Source: Symsagittifera roscoffensis
Lineage: Eukaryota; Xenacoelomorpha; Acoela; Convolutidae
Assembly (NCBI RefSeq): GCF_963678635.1
Contig: NC_087064.1
Location: 45,369,346 to 45,433,345 of the forward strand
Length of the DNA stretch: 64,000 nt
Reading direction: 5' to 3'
Shown here: piece by piece, positions 28,557 through 41,806 of the stretch
How the letters are laid out: every line of letters begins with the position of its first letter
Numbering within the stretch: position 1 is the stretch's first letter
Notes under the pieces: generated by a model
The model's database searches: none
Seen by the model: the letters and a program-made list of their open reading frames with translations, nothing else
What the model was told of the DNA's origin: nothing
Made by a program: the position numbers and the translations under genes

Positions 28557-29469
28557 TGTAACATTCGCCCGGCAGTACATATCGACGGAAAATAAAGTCA
28601 CACTGGCTAGCGTCTAAACCCAGCTCTACATGCTTTTAACCGTCTCTAGTAAAGCCAGTTCTTTGTGTGGTCCTTTTAACATCGGCTCGACAAAACCGTT
28701 ACTGTTTTGGGCTTCGGTCAGAACGCTCATATTAACTAATTTACATGCAAAAATAGTGAGCTCATGGCCGGGTCTCAGTATCACCAGACCACGAGGTCAC
28801 TCCTAAAAACAGGGCTGCTACTTAGTTATTATAATACTATTGTTTTTGTTCAGTAGAAAAAAATCATCATTGCCATCAGAGATGGATCAACCCTTTCCCT
28901 CAACTCCTAGCTTCTCATTATCTGAAAATGAATTCGATGTTAATTAAATTCAACTCAGGACATTCCAGGATGCTGAAAAATGTTAAAATAAAGTTTGAAT
29001 TCTCTTCACGATACACGTTCCGGTTTCTGGAATCTGGACGAAGAACCGTCTTACCTTCTTTCCGGAAGGCTAGTCACGTCGTCCCAACACCCTTCCTGGT
29101 TCTCAGGAATTGCATTGTAATGATAGTAGCTGCACAATCGTTTAAGCTCGGAATGTTCTTCCAACAATAATCTTGTTTGCAATTTCAATTTGTATCGTAG
29201 GCTTGACATTCATCTGGTCTATCTCACTGAATATTGTTGTACTGCTTTCCGCAGTTTCAGTATGTGCGAAAACTAAAATTGTTACGTGTCTTTATTTTGA
29301 AACGAATTATAAAAATTTATTACGTCACGCCAAATTGACCATCCCCGATTCGTTGAATCGTCAGATTAATACTGCTTATTTGCTAAAACTGCCAATTTTC
29401 CCAGTTTACGATCATATTAAAATTTCGAAGTCACCACGCATTTTGGCGGCATTCTAGTCAAATTTCACA
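28557..29469 (-). repeat. 3' LTR of minus-strand relative, copy B (complete, 913 bp)
   Basis: TGTAACATTCGC at 28557 and TTTCACA ending at 29469 match the ends of the LTR at 53977..54872. The polypurine-type tract (CTCCCCGG) follows at 29472. From 28632 on it is a near-copy of 22911..23748. Confidence 0.85.
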
Positions 29470-30312
29470 CGCTCCCCGGACAGCCCGGTAAATGTCCTCA
29501 TTGAATCTCGCAGTAATCATCAAAATGGTACAGTGCCATTGAACAGAAATTACAAAATGCATGAAAACATTTTCACCCACATCACATCGACTCACCGCAG
29601 AATATAAATGACATCATACTACACTGTTATAGCCTTCCAAATTCTTTCACTAATCTGCACTTTTAAGGAAATGAGCTAAGATAAAAACATCTTCTCTGAC
29701 TTTTAATGCCAATGTCTTGATTTGAAACTTTTTCTCCTAGGTTTAAGAAGTGTTGGGACGCAGGAAGCCCTTGCCAACCAACAAATTAAAATTATCCTAC
29801 TATGCTTTTTCCTTTGGGCAATTTAGTTGTAATTGGTCCTGAATATTAAAATTGAAGAACTTGGTGGATAGAAGGAACAATGAAATAATCTCCTTCTTCA
29901 AGAGATTACAGTTTTCATCAAAATGATCACTTTGTATCACTACAAAATGATCAGTCATCTGAGTTGATTAAACACAGTTATGCAGGCTAGAATATTTATT
30001 ATACTCTTCACTCAAGCCTCTCTAGATAAATAGTAAGTGTCTCTAAAGCCACTTACTAAAATTACAATGCAAATTTTAAATGCATCAAATTCTTAACCCC
30101 AAAAACCAACTAAAAGCTCTCTTTAATTCAGTTTCAATTGCTTAGTTGCTTAGTTTCTCATTTGAGTTTCTCTCACATCAAGAATTCTGAGTTTCAACAT
30201 CTTCTTCTTTGTTGCTCCTTTGTTCACTTCTTCGTTTTTGTCGTTTAGAAGTTCTAAAACTTCTAAATTCTTCTAATCTTTCTCTCTTTTTTTGTTTTTC
30301 GACTATTTGCCC
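29470..30312 (-). other. 3' UTR of copy B
   Basis: Near-identical to 23749..24591. It contains the conserved TTTAGAAGTT hairpin near 30243..30270. No gene is seen. Confidence 0.7.
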
Positions 30313-32467
30313 ATGCTCCATCTCCTCCTCCTGCAAAAATGACTCTTGCAACACGTCGGTGGCTATTTTGACGCTGTTGGAGACAGTTCTTCAACACTTC
30401 TGCTCTTCTACACTTTGTTTGCAACAAGCTAGAGGATCAACGTTGGTTTACCTGTTTCTGCCGAAGATGTTGTGGAGGCACAACGTAACGTTTCTCTCCA
30501 GGCCTTCCTTCAACATTTCTTCTCTTCCTCTCCCGCCACACTCACTTGTTCTGGAGGTCCTTTCCACTGCGGTAGTCACAGCATTCCGATGAGTTACAAA
30601 AGTTCGCTTGAAAGCTCCTGCTCCAATATCCAGCTGATACGCACTGTACACCCTGCTCTGCTTCGACATATGCTTCTTGGCATACTCGTACAACCACGAA
30701 GTCATGTTGGCTCTAAACCATGGCATCAGTCGTCTTCTGGCCCATATCGTCTTCACTTCCATCGGAATGTTAAAGATTTTGCACATTGTCTCGAAAAGAC
30801 AATCCAGTTCCTGTAATTGTTGTTTGGTCGGCATCTCCTGTCGATTGTTCTCCTTTACACGAAGTTCCAGCCATCGATTTGCCATCATAACTCCAGGTAT
30901 CACTATCGTTATGGGCTGTGATGAATCTGGTTAACCCATGGAGAGCAGCTCTCCAGAGTCCCAGATCAACACCAGACTACTGCGCCCGGGATACCACCAT
31001 GTTTGTAGCAAGCAATGGCAAGGGAACTCATCATGTGTCAACATGATGCTCCTCCAATTACGCGTTCCCGACGCTTCCAGTAGTGGTTCCACTTCCATAA
31101 TTACTCGATGAATCTCGTCGTTTTCGTCTACTGCATTGTAATAGGTCGCTGTTGATCCTTTCTGTTTCAGTCTTTCAAAATCACCAAAATTCCTACTAGC
31201 GTATTACATGAACTTTTTTCCCAGTATCGGTACTAACTCTTCTTTGGTTTTTCTGGAACTGCTACGGACATCTTGCATAGAAACTCATAGGATCTCTCCG
31301 ACATTCTCGATAATCTCACACATTTCGGCACTGAGAAGGCTTGGTCCACAATCCTCCTCGTACCCTTCACAACCACTGCCACAAAGTGCTCTGGGTATCG
31401 GCTTTTGCACATCGGAGCCAATGTCGGTCCCACTAGGTATCGTGCTCCCGAAGGTCTGCGACAAGGTTCACTCTGCCGAATGTTTATCACTGCTTCAATA
31501 GCTTCTCTCCACTTTCTAATGTACTTCTGTTCAGCTTGCAACACTCCCGGAAACACTTCTACGCTGATGGCCATGACCATCTCATGCTTTTGTTCTAGAT
31601 TCAATAGTGACTCTAAAGAACCAAACATGCTGTAGAACTCTAGTGCTCCTACTGCAGTCACTAGATTCACCTCAGTTCCTCCGTCGCAATCTACAATCAG
31701 TTCCGTTTCCGTTTCCGGTTTCATTACTATGTTTCTAAGCAAAACCGTCAATTGCTTGTGTTGTTTCGCAAGAGTCTTTACGCAATCAAAAGCTCCACAC
31801 ATCTGGCCTTCCAGTCCGCAGACTTTCGCCAGACAGCAAACAGGTTCAACCCAGTCCTCTGGTCCCCATCCAGGCAACTCCACATTGTTTCCTCTGTTGC
31901 TCTTGCAGGCTGTTGTCATCAAGTTATAAGCGATGCTCAGGTCACGCAAGTTGCAGTCTGAATTCAGCTCTCTCTGCAATTCTTGTGTCGCCCGCAATAT
32001 CGAATCAGCATCGGGACTCGGGCACCATGATGGTTTCATCAGCTCCCACAGCACCATCAGGCTCGTTCTCAGTAATTCATCCGAATCCCAATCCAAATTC
32101 TATTCGGTAGTCAGATTTTGGCACTGAAGGTGCAGTCACATTTTCTTCCAACACAAGTCCCAGCTTAGCTTGCTGATTAGCAGCGCTCTTTATCGTCACA
32201 ATTCTTGAAATCAAGAGTCTTAGCAACACCGCTTGTTCGTAGTCCAAGAAACATTCGCGTTTGTCTTCAGGGTTGTATGCCATCCCTACAATTCCAGACA
32301 CGTATCTGTACGATTTTCGCTTGATCGGTCCACAAAAATCACTTGACTTCAGCAGTGCTCCCATGGATTCCTTTGTAAGTCTCAGCTCCTTGTTCGAGCA
32401 TCTTCGTATTTTATCGAATTTCTTATCGGTTCCATTTCTACCGGCTCCTTCATATTCACACATTTCT
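30313..32467 (-). pseudogene. ORF3 C-terminal third, copy B (relic)
   Basis: Same content as copy A: ORF3 from about residue 1559 to the end on the minus strand, with frameshifts and stops. Here the upstream edge is fused to residue about 2213 of the next ORF3 relic, so reading on the minus strand the ORF3 3' third is repeated in tandem. At least seven single-base differences from copy A show that it is a real second copy, not an exact assembly repeat. Confidence 0.85.
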
Positions 32468-35400
32468 TCTCTTTCTCTCCCGCCACACTCACTTGTTCTC
32501 GACGTGCTTTTCACTGCGGTAGTCACTGCATTCCGATGAATTCCAAAAGCTCGCTTAAAAGCTCCTGCTTCAATGTCCAGTATACGCACTGTACACCCTG
32601 CTGTGCTTCGACCTATGCTTCTTGGCATACGCGTACAACCATGCAGTCTTGTTGGCTCTAAACAATGGCATCAGTTGTCTTCTTGCCCATAGCTTCTTCA
32701 CTTCCATCAGATTGCTTAAGATTTTGCACATTGACTCAAAAAGACAATCCAGTTCCTGTAGTTGTTCTTTCGTCGGCATCTCCTGTCGATTGTTCTCATT
32801 TACATGAGCTTCCACCCATCGAATTGCCATCATAACTCCAACTATCCCTATCGTTATGGGCTGTGATGAATCTGGTGAACCCATGGAGAGCAGCTCTCCA
32901 GAGTCCCAGATCAACACCAGACTACTGAGCCCGGGATAAAACCATAGTTGTAGCAAGCAATGGCAAGGTAACTCATCATGTGTCAAAATGATGCTCCTCC
33001 AATTACGCTTTCCCGACGCTTCCAGTAGTGATTCCACTTCCATAATTACTCGATGATTCTCGTCGTTTTCGTCTACTGCATTGTAATCTGTCGTCGCAGT
33101 GATCCTTTCTGTTTCTGTCTTTCAAAATCACTAAAGCTCCCACTAGCGTATTAGATGAACTTCTTTCCCAGCATCAGTTCTAACTCTTCTTTGGTTTTTC
33201 TGGAACTGCTGCGGACATCTTGCATAGCAACTCATAGGATCTCTCCGACATTCTCGATAATCTCACACATTTCGGCACTGAGAAGGCTTGGTCCACAATC
33301 CTCCTCGTACTCTTCACAACCACTGCCACAAAGTGCTCTGGGTATCGGCTTTTGCACATCGGAGACTATGTCGGTCCCACTAGGTATCGCGCTCCCGAAG
33401 GTCTGCGATAAGGTTCGTTCTGCCGAATGTTCATCTCTGCTTCTATAGCTTCTCTCCACTTTCTAATGTACTTCTGTTCAGCTTGCAACACTCCCGAAAA
33501 CACTTCTACGCTGAAGGCCATGACCATCTCATGCTTTTGTTCTAGATTCAATAGTGACTCTTAAGAACCAAACATGCTGTAGAACTCTAGTGCTCCTATT
33601 GCAGTCACTAGATTCACCTCAGTTCCTCCGTCGCAATCTGCAATCAGTTCCGTTTCCGTTTCAGCTTTCATTACTATGTTTCTAAGCAATACGGTCAATT
33701 GCTTGTGTTGTTTCGCAAGAGTCTTTACGCAATCAAAAGCTCCACACATCTGGCCTTCCAGTCCGCAGACTTTCGCCAGACAGCTACCAGTTTCAACCCA
33801 GTCCTCTGGTCCCCATCCAGGCAACTCCACATTGTTTCCTCTGTTGCTCTTGCAGGCTGTTGTCATCAAGATATAAGCAATGCTCAGGTCACGCAAGTTG
33901 CAGTCTGAATTCAGCTCTCTCTCCAATTCCTGTGTCGCCCGCAATATCGAATCAGCATCGGGACTCGGGCACCATGATGGTTTCATCAGCTCCCACAGCA
34001 CCACCAGACTCGTTCTCAGTAATTCATCCGAGAATCCCAATCCAAATTCTATTCGGATGTCAGATTTTGGCACTGAAGGTGCAGTCACCTTCATATTTAC
34101 TCGCATCGGTTTACTTTGATGTTTGTCTACACCTGCTTGTAAGAATAGGGTTTTCGCTCGATCATTGCCTTCTCTCAGCGTCTTGGCACAAGTATTCATT
34201 GCTGGTACCGATATTTCTTCTAACATGAATCGAATCAAGCTGAGGAGCGTCTGTGCGTTTCGCATACGATACTGTCGCTCTTTCTTGGGTCACTAGGTCT
34301 CTCACACTCGTCATCTAGATCACCTTCTCTTCCTTCGATCTCTTCGTTCTTTCTGAGTCATACTCTTCCCTTGTTAATCCAGTCATGCACCAAGCGAACC
34401 TAAGTTGTAGCTCCATCCTTACGTAAGGTATCACTATCAGAGCGTGTGTTTTCCGGGTGGTTCTCATTTCTTCTTCGAAGTGCCGTAACACCACCGCTCT
34501 CCACGGTAAGCTAATTAACTGGTCTATCGTTTTTGCATGCATTTCAGAGGAGACCAACGTTCCTTATGCTTTCTGTTTCATCGTCGTACCCTGTATCATT
34601 TCCTCCAGATGACACTCCATAGCACCTTTGCTTTCTAGAGCGATTAGGTGTCCTCTAGCCGAGTTTCTGTATTCCACCATCTCCATGTATCCAACAGCGC
34701 TCTCGTCGATCGGTACGGTTTCCGATAGTGTCAGTCGGTTATATTCCACTGGGATTAGCTGTCCTACAACGCTGCCCTTGCCACGATTCATGCAAAATGG
34801 TCTATAATCTCCTAGGGTACTCCCTCCACACTGGCTAAGAATTTCTATTTCTAGTGTCGCTTCAGTTAGAGTGCGGTCACTCCTCTTGGTTTTATAACTG
34901 GCTGATCTTAGTCCGGCCATGAGGATGGATGGCACCATCGTTACCTCGGTCAGTTTTCTATCCGCGACAGGCAATCGGTCGTCGCCTTGTCCCATATCCA
35001 TGAACTCTTTCGACACGCTTTCGCTTGGCTGAATTGACAGCTTTTACTGAGATCTCAGAGTCTAGTTTCGCTTTTCCAGTTTTTCTCAATGCCACTTTGC
35101 TGCCAAATTCATCTTCATGTCATTGATTTTTTCAACCACCATTTTCGATCGCATCGTTCCTTTTTGGGTTCTTAACAGGCATACTACTTCACCACTGCCT
35201 TCTTGCTCCGCTGCCTTTATGAGAGAATTCGCTTCACTTTCGTCAGTGGCCGAATCAATTAACATATCGCTCAATCTGCCTTCGCATTCAACCAACTTGT
35301 CAAGAATCTTTCGCATCAATGGTCTGTTGAGACCTGTTTTCAGCATTGACCGGGTACCGTAGCACTGAACTACCGTCCACACCTCTTCCATGGAGGCAAC

Positions 35401-38400
35401 TCTGTCCATGTTACACCCTGTGTCACTTTCATGGTCTCTGTGGTGTACTTCCCATTCTTCTTTTGGCAATGTCCCCAAGAAAGATACTCGGGCAGTGCCT
35501 TCTATTCATCTTCTCCTCGGGGACTCCATTAAAATTTTCGTTTCGGTAGTCTTAAACTTACCGGGAGAGCTGCTCTCCGGCAAGTTTCGGCTTAGATCTA
35601 TGAAGTCTGACGGAGATTCCAGCGTAGAAGTTTCATCCTCTGCTGGCTCAGTCGTTCCTTCTAACGTTTCTGTCCCGATTTCAAAGTCGCCTACGAAATT
35701 GAAATCTAGGCTAGACATCCCACACGTCGAAGCCTTATCGTCATCCTTTCCTACTTGATCAGGATCCTGCTGCATGGGTTCTTCCGATCGACGGTCTTCT
35801 CCATCCTTGTCGTCTTGTTTCTGATACCTCCCTGAATTCGAATGGCCTTGCTCTTCAATCCTTGTCCCGTCTGGAGTTTGGAAATTTTAGTATGACTAGC
35901 CTGCCAGCTGACTTGTCTTCTTCTTCTCCGTGCCTTATCTTGACTTTTTCACAGTCGAAGTATGCTAGTGCAGTCCTCGTCAACAGTTTCGTCAGTGGCC
36001 GAATCAATTAACAACTCACTCAATCTGGCTTCGCATTCAACCAACTTGTCAAGGATCTTTCGCATCAATGGTCTGTTGAGACCTGTTTTCAGCATTGACC
36101 GGGTACCGTAGCACTGAACTACCGTCCAGACCTCTTCCATGGAGGCAACTCTGTCCATGTTACACCCTGTGTCACTTTCATGGTCTCTGTGGCGTACTTC
36201 CCACTCTTCTTCTGGCAATGTCCCCAAGAAAGATACTCGGGCAGTGCCTTCTATTCTTCTTCTCCTCGGGGACTCCATTGAAATTTTCGTTTCGGTAGCT
36301 TTAAACTTACCAGGAGAGCTGCTCTCCGGCAATTTTCGCCTTACATCCATGAAGGCTGGCGCAGGTTACAGTGTGGAAGTTTCGTCCTCTGCTGGCTCAG
36401 TCGTCCCTCCTAACGTTTCCGTCCCGATTTCAGGAAATTGAAATCTAGGCTAGACATCCCAAACGTCGAAGTCTTATCGTCATCCTTTCCTACTTAATCA
36501 GAATCCTGCTGCATGGGTTCTTCCGAACGACGGTCTTCTCCATCCTTGTCGTCTCGTTTCTGATTCCTCCCAGAGTTCGAAGGGCCTTGCTCTTCAATCC
36601 TTGTCCCGTCTGGAGTCTGGAAATTTTAGTATGACTAGCCTGCCAGCTGACTTGTCTTCTTCTTCTCCGTGCCTTATCTTGACTTTTTCACAGTCGAAGT
36701 ATGCTAGTGCAGTCCTCGTCAACAGTTTCCCGCTTATTGCTAATTCCGGTTTCACGTCCCTACGATTAGTGCGGCTTCCTGCAAGTCCGCCTTGCCTCTC
36801 ATGTTCATTGGCGCCAGGTCCAATTTCGCCCATTCTTCCTCCAATCTTCCAGGTTTCGGAGTGGCTGCATTAGTCATTCGTCTCCTCATCGATTCATCTG
36901 TATACGCAAACTGCGTGTGTTGCATTACGGCAGCATTCCGGCCCACGAAGCACGGGTCCATCGTCTCAGAGAACTTTGCCATCCTCCTTTCATTAGTTTC
37001 AAAGGCTCTTAACCTGGGAGTTTGTACTGCGGAGTCTGCTCCGAGCAACATCCTTCTGATCAGGGGAAAATCAGGTATTTCTTCTGGCACCTTCTTGTAG
37101 TCGCCCCAGCCTTTCGTTTCTTCTCTCACTTTGTGGTACGAAGCTATTAAACGAGAAATTCTCGTTATTCCGCCATCCGACTTGCTATAGGGCCTCAAGT
37201 TCCAGAAATTTAAAAACACTTCGATATGGCGTCTGTCTACTTCACCCATTCGGTCACGGAAAGGATCATCAAAGTTTATTGCTGATCCTATACTTAGTTT
37301 CCTCTCTTGCTCTGATATCTTCGCGAACAGCAAATCTTCGCTCATCAATTCTCGTAACACATTTTGCGCATACCAATTGAGCGCGCTCCCGTCCACTGCT
37401 GAAATGAGATTCAGGTGCAACACCGACCTCCTATACGTGTCCACCTTAACGTCGGGGAACGCGAATGTTACTGCAAGACCGTATATCACCGTCACAAATT
37501 CCGTGGTTCCCTTGATTAACGCTTAGGGATCAGTCCTCATAGCCAGGCTCAAATCAGTCAATAGGGGCTTGACTCCCGCATGACGTCGCACATCTTCTTC
37601 TTTTTCAATCGTTTCGTCTTCTCCGGGGCCAAAGCGATTCTGCTGCAAGAGATACTGAATCAAAGTGTGTCTCTAACTTCCGTCCATGTGCCCGTGGATC
37701 TCTTCATATCAAATTTCCTCACGTTTTCTTTTATTTGCTCGGGGTAGCGGGTCAAATGCATCAGCCCCCCCCCAAGTTCCCATCGGTGATTGCAATTAGT
37801 GTCAGAAGTCCGTCCAGTCGCAGGTTATGTACTCCCTCGGTGAGCAGTAGTACTGGTCCTTTCACAAAATTGTCTGCTCCGAACGTCACGAACAATGCTA
37901 GGATCACTACTATCAACAACTCTGTAACCGCTTCAAGGAAACCTTTTATCAGGTATCGAGAGAGTGCGGGGTAGCCTTTCGCCAGGAAGGACGCGGTCCA
38001 TCCTGCTCCTAACCCTTTTAAAATGCTGTCGATCCCATCGTAGCCTTCTTCTCCCCATGGATTCTGCGTCCAGAAAGTTTCAAGAGTTACTTGGCTCACC
38101 CTGTTCACGAATTCGGCTGACTTTTCCTGCGCATTCTCTGCTAGGTTCAAGTCTTCCACCAGGTAGGCGTGAATCTTCTTAATCATCACCGGGCCTCGCC
38201 GAAAGCGTACGCGCCCAATGCTGTTACTCGAGGAGTCAAGTGCAGCCACTTGTTGGCCTCTGTTTTTTTCGCAAAACCATCGCTTCCATGTGAGCTTTCG
38301 TTTCTTTGGAGTTCTGCTTCTTCTCTCCTTCTTTTTTTGTCTCTATTCCTCTGAACCACAAGTCATTGGAAATCGCAACTATCACTCGATGATCATCGTT

Positions 38401-39531
38401 GATTCCTGACTTTAATTTGAGATGCCTGCTGAAATTGGACAGTTCCAACACCAACACCTCTTCCAGTACTAGCATGTGTAGCAAATAGTCCTTGAACCCT
38501 CGAATAGCAGTTGAGATGTCCGACCATACTGCCGGCATTTCTGCCCTAAGTGGTCTCAGTTTTTTTTTTGCTTCCAATTTGCGGTTCGGGGCAGATATAA
38601 TCACTCACATCATACTTCCCTTAATAGATCAGTGCCACCATTGCGTACACGAATTTCAATCCATTCGGGAAATGTGCATATCCCGGAGACAACGCAAATT
38701 TAGCTTTTGGTGTTGTTTTCGTGAATGCTCCTTCTTTTAACACGTCCTCTATCTCGCCCATGGACATTAGAATATCTTTTTTTGCTGGCCACACTGCATC
38801 TTCCTCAGTTGTAGGCTCTATGAGTCTGCTCAGGAAACCCTTACTATGCAAGTGATCGTTTATGCAGGCGAACCCTACTGTTATCGGGTTCATTTCCGTT
38901 TGTCGCTGGACCGCGATAGGCATTGATACAGACTGCATCAAGTCTAGGTCGGTTACCACGAGCATTATCATGTCAGGCCAAAACGAGGACTTGGAAGTAT
39001 GCACAAAGTCCGAGCTTGCAACTACTAATATTTTGGCTTTCCTCATTCCACCTGGTTGTACGCCGCGAAGTTGGTCTCGTCACCTTCTTGGGCTACTTGC
39101 TTCGGAAAAGCCCTTTCTTTTACATGAGATGGAGGTGCTCGCACTTGTTTGAACATTTTCAAATGCTGTCCTATTGATTCCAAAAATCTCCATGCTCTCG
39201 TCGTCAAAAACCTTCCTGGTCTTTCTTCTCGGTTTCCTTCGCCATGGTTTATTTGTACGTCCTGCAATGGTCTGGCGTTTACTGGACCCATAGGGTTGTT
39301 CTAGGGCAATCCCTCTAGGTCAGCGAATGGCAAGGCCATCGTGGAGCTAAAATTGATGCCAGCTGCTTTCAAACGGTCCACTCCCTCGATTGAGTATAGC
39401 CCGTTCACAGAGAGCCTAGCTCCATTCAGCATCCTCATAGCGTCGGCCGCAAACTTCACCATTTGAAGATTCAATTTCATCAGGTCTTGTTTATAGACAT
39501 GCCAGGGGGAATGTATGGGTCTCGACCACAT
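32468..39531 (-). pseudogene. ORF3 relic of the minus-strand element (main copy)
   Basis: Collinear with the plus ORF3 from its start (ATG at 39531) to about residue 2213, broken by many frameshifts and stops. The degenerate SGNH-like blocks are recognisable (VVASSDF, ACINDHL, FPNGLKF, near 38650..39000). Oddities: residues matching plus 1563-1668 are deleted (VNMK runs straight into VTAPS near 34090), a tandem duplication of about 745 bp lies at 35243..36735, and the last 75 or so residues are replaced by the fusion with copy B. It gives independent evidence that ORF3 is an old component of the family. Confidence 0.85.
35243..36735 (-). repeat. Tandem duplication of about 745 bp within the ORF3 relic
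   Basis: Sequence at 35243..35988 is repeated at 35991..36735. For example, GTCAGTGGCCGAATCAATTA occurs at both starts and the block near 35910..35985 recurs near 36650..36730. The plus ORF3 has one copy of this acidic-to-conserved segment. Confidence 0.75.
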
Positions 39532-41446
39532 CAGAGAGTTCTGTCTGGACGTCGCTCTTCTCGGCTTGTACTCGTTGTTTCCGATCTTGAGGTGCCTGAT
39601 GTCGAGTCCGTTGTTGAGTTGACAGGTCCTAATCTCTGTCGCGGATGAATGGTCCTCTTCACTAGCGCTTCGCCCAGTTGGTCCAGTATGTCAGTTCTTC
39701 GCGGATGAAATGTCGTACTCGCTGGCGCTTCGCACAGTCGGTCCAGTACGTCAGTTCTTTGGCACCTGGGGTACTGCTGTGGCTGATCCCAGGGGTACTG
39801 CTGTGGCTGATCCCAGACATGTCTCTATATTAGGAGACATAAAGGTCGAAATTGCCGGTTCATTCGTGGTTTCTTCACCTCTCGGCACTCTTGTATCAAA
39901 GAGTTCGATCTCTAGTTTGTCTAGTCACTCATGGAAGACACGGTTCATCCCGGCTTGTTCCTCTATTTTGTCAAAATGGACTCCATCTGTAGTGAATCTG
40001 GCCTGATCCATGGCTCTCAGTTCATGTTCTAAATCCATCAGGATCATCCGCCCAGCATTGCGACTCGCCAGATTTCTCACTATGTTATTCGATCTGATGA
40101 CCCTTTCGTTGTGCCTCCTTCCTGTATTCGTTAACGTTCTCGTGCTCATCGGGACGGTGCAGACGGTCAGTATAGCGCACTTAAACTTCTGCCAGATAGT
40201 GGTAAATAGGCTTACCATCAGTGATTCCCACTGAGCTTCTTCCTCGTCCGAGCTCCTGGACACATTTTTCGTGCCTATTAAGATCATTATATCTGGGGTT
40301 CTTCCTTGGTTGATCACCTCCACCATTCGATTTAGTTGAGCTATGGTGGCGCCTCCAAAGATTACGAGGTCCACGAGGTGATCCATGAGGTCCTCAAGTT
40401 CTGTAGAACTCTCACCAAACTGTGATGTCTCGAATGGCGGTTGCTGCATGTTTACTGCTGGAATCTACGTCGATCGAGTGAAACAGGCTCGCATATCCGT
40501 CTCTGGAACTCCTGTAAAGTGGTTCATCACCTGGTTGTTCTTCTGCATATCAAATACGCGGGACACTTTTTTCCTCGGCACTTTTTTTCTTCCTGTCTGG
40601 GGCTTTCGAGGTCTTCATGGGTCTCGTCGTGGTGTCAGCTCCCGTCCTCCTCGTCGTTTCCTGGGCGAGCTCCACCCTGCCTTTATCGTCGATCGTTCCA
40701 TAGGGTGCAGTCACCCCGGAACCTGGCACACTCCTGTTGGCTACAAGTCGTCCAGCTGATTCTATCAGTTTCTGCACCGTCTGCTGCACAACTGGATCAC
40801 CTAGGGCGTCACTCGGGTCCGGTTTGGTTACTCTTCCGGCTGCTGTCGGAACTCGTACATCTGTTGTTTGCCTTAGTTCTCGAGGCGTAAGAAGCTCCAT
40901 CAGGGACTGCCGACGAGGACATCCCTTGCGGATATTGTTCTTTCCACTGTGTCGTCAATGCCAGCCGCTCCGATTGCTCCTTATATTCTAGCCTCAAGCG
41001 TTCTATCTCCTCGCCTTGCTTCTTATTACAACCCTCAAACAGTCTTTTCCACATGTCTCTGTCCTCTTCAACACTGCGCAAGGTTTTAGTCACTCGATCC
41101 AGTTCCTTTTTTGTTTCACTTAGATCTTGCATCATCTCGTTCATTTGGACTTCCTCCTCTACTCTCGCTTTCTTTGGAGAGCCCCGTTTCTCCACCTCAT
41201 GACCCTTATGTTTGGGCAATCTAGTACTCCCTGTTGTCCATATGCGGCCATCAATAAGACTTCCGTGGAGCGGTCTCCACGGGTGTCGTGCTCCAAGATG
41301 TTTATTAAGGCCATCAGCAACATGACTACCTCTGGGTCCTCCAGAGCGAAGTCTTGATATATTAGCCGACGATAGATCGCATCTATCAGCGGTCCTACAT
41401 AAGCCTCCGCCAGGTCCATCAGTTCATTCAAGTCGAAGCTGTCCAT
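39531..41446 (-). pseudogene. ORF2 relic of the minus-strand element
   Basis: The start ATG at 41446 gives MDSFDLNELMDLAEAYVG, matching the plus ORF2 start. The SGNH part (39925..40449) keeps GTKNVSR for GTND and TDGVHF with the block-V Asp and His. The block-I GDS region is damaged near 40420 (the residues around QQPPF continue without GDS). Frameshifts separate the parts. It has tandem duplications near its 3' end (39660..39760 and 39768..39815). The ORF2-frame TGA overlaps the ORF3 ATG at 39529..39533. Confidence 0.8.
39660..39815 (-). repeat. Short tandem duplications at the ORF2 3' end of the relic
   Basis: A perfect 24-base duplication lies at 39768..39791 / 39792..39815 (unit starts GGGGTACTGCTG). 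An imperfect duplication of about 60 bases precedes it (GCGGATGAAT... near 39655 and GCGGATGAAA... near 39700). The plus element has single copies or none. Confidence 0.75.
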
Positions 41447-41806
41447 TTCCTTCGATTCTGTTTTGATTATCAGTTTATGCAATTGAAATCTGATGAATGA
41501 TTAAATGATCAATCAGGGTCTAGAAAAGAGGTCACGAGATCACATTTGTCAACATTACTCCAGATTTGTGTTAAAATTAATTTAAAACAATCAAAAAAAA
41601 ATATTTTGATCTTGAATTTTTATAGAATCAGTTCATTGATAAAATTTTGGAATTCGACCTAAGAATGGACAGTCCAATTCCTGGGTCTGTTCCTTAGATT
41701 ATCGTTCGGTCATTCGTGGTCACTAACCCTTCCACACCCAAGGTCGTAATAACATAACACATAACATATCACATATAACATAACACGTCCTACACTCAAC
41801 TTACAC
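41447..41806 (-). promoter_or_regulatory. ORF1-ORF2 spacer of the relic with conserved blocks
   Basis: It keeps the TTGGACTGTCC block (41640..41678) and the TCTTTTCTAG acceptor-like site (about 41523..41533) seen in the plus element, and the ATAAC-type microsatellite near 41750..41790. No gene is seen. Confidence 0.55.
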
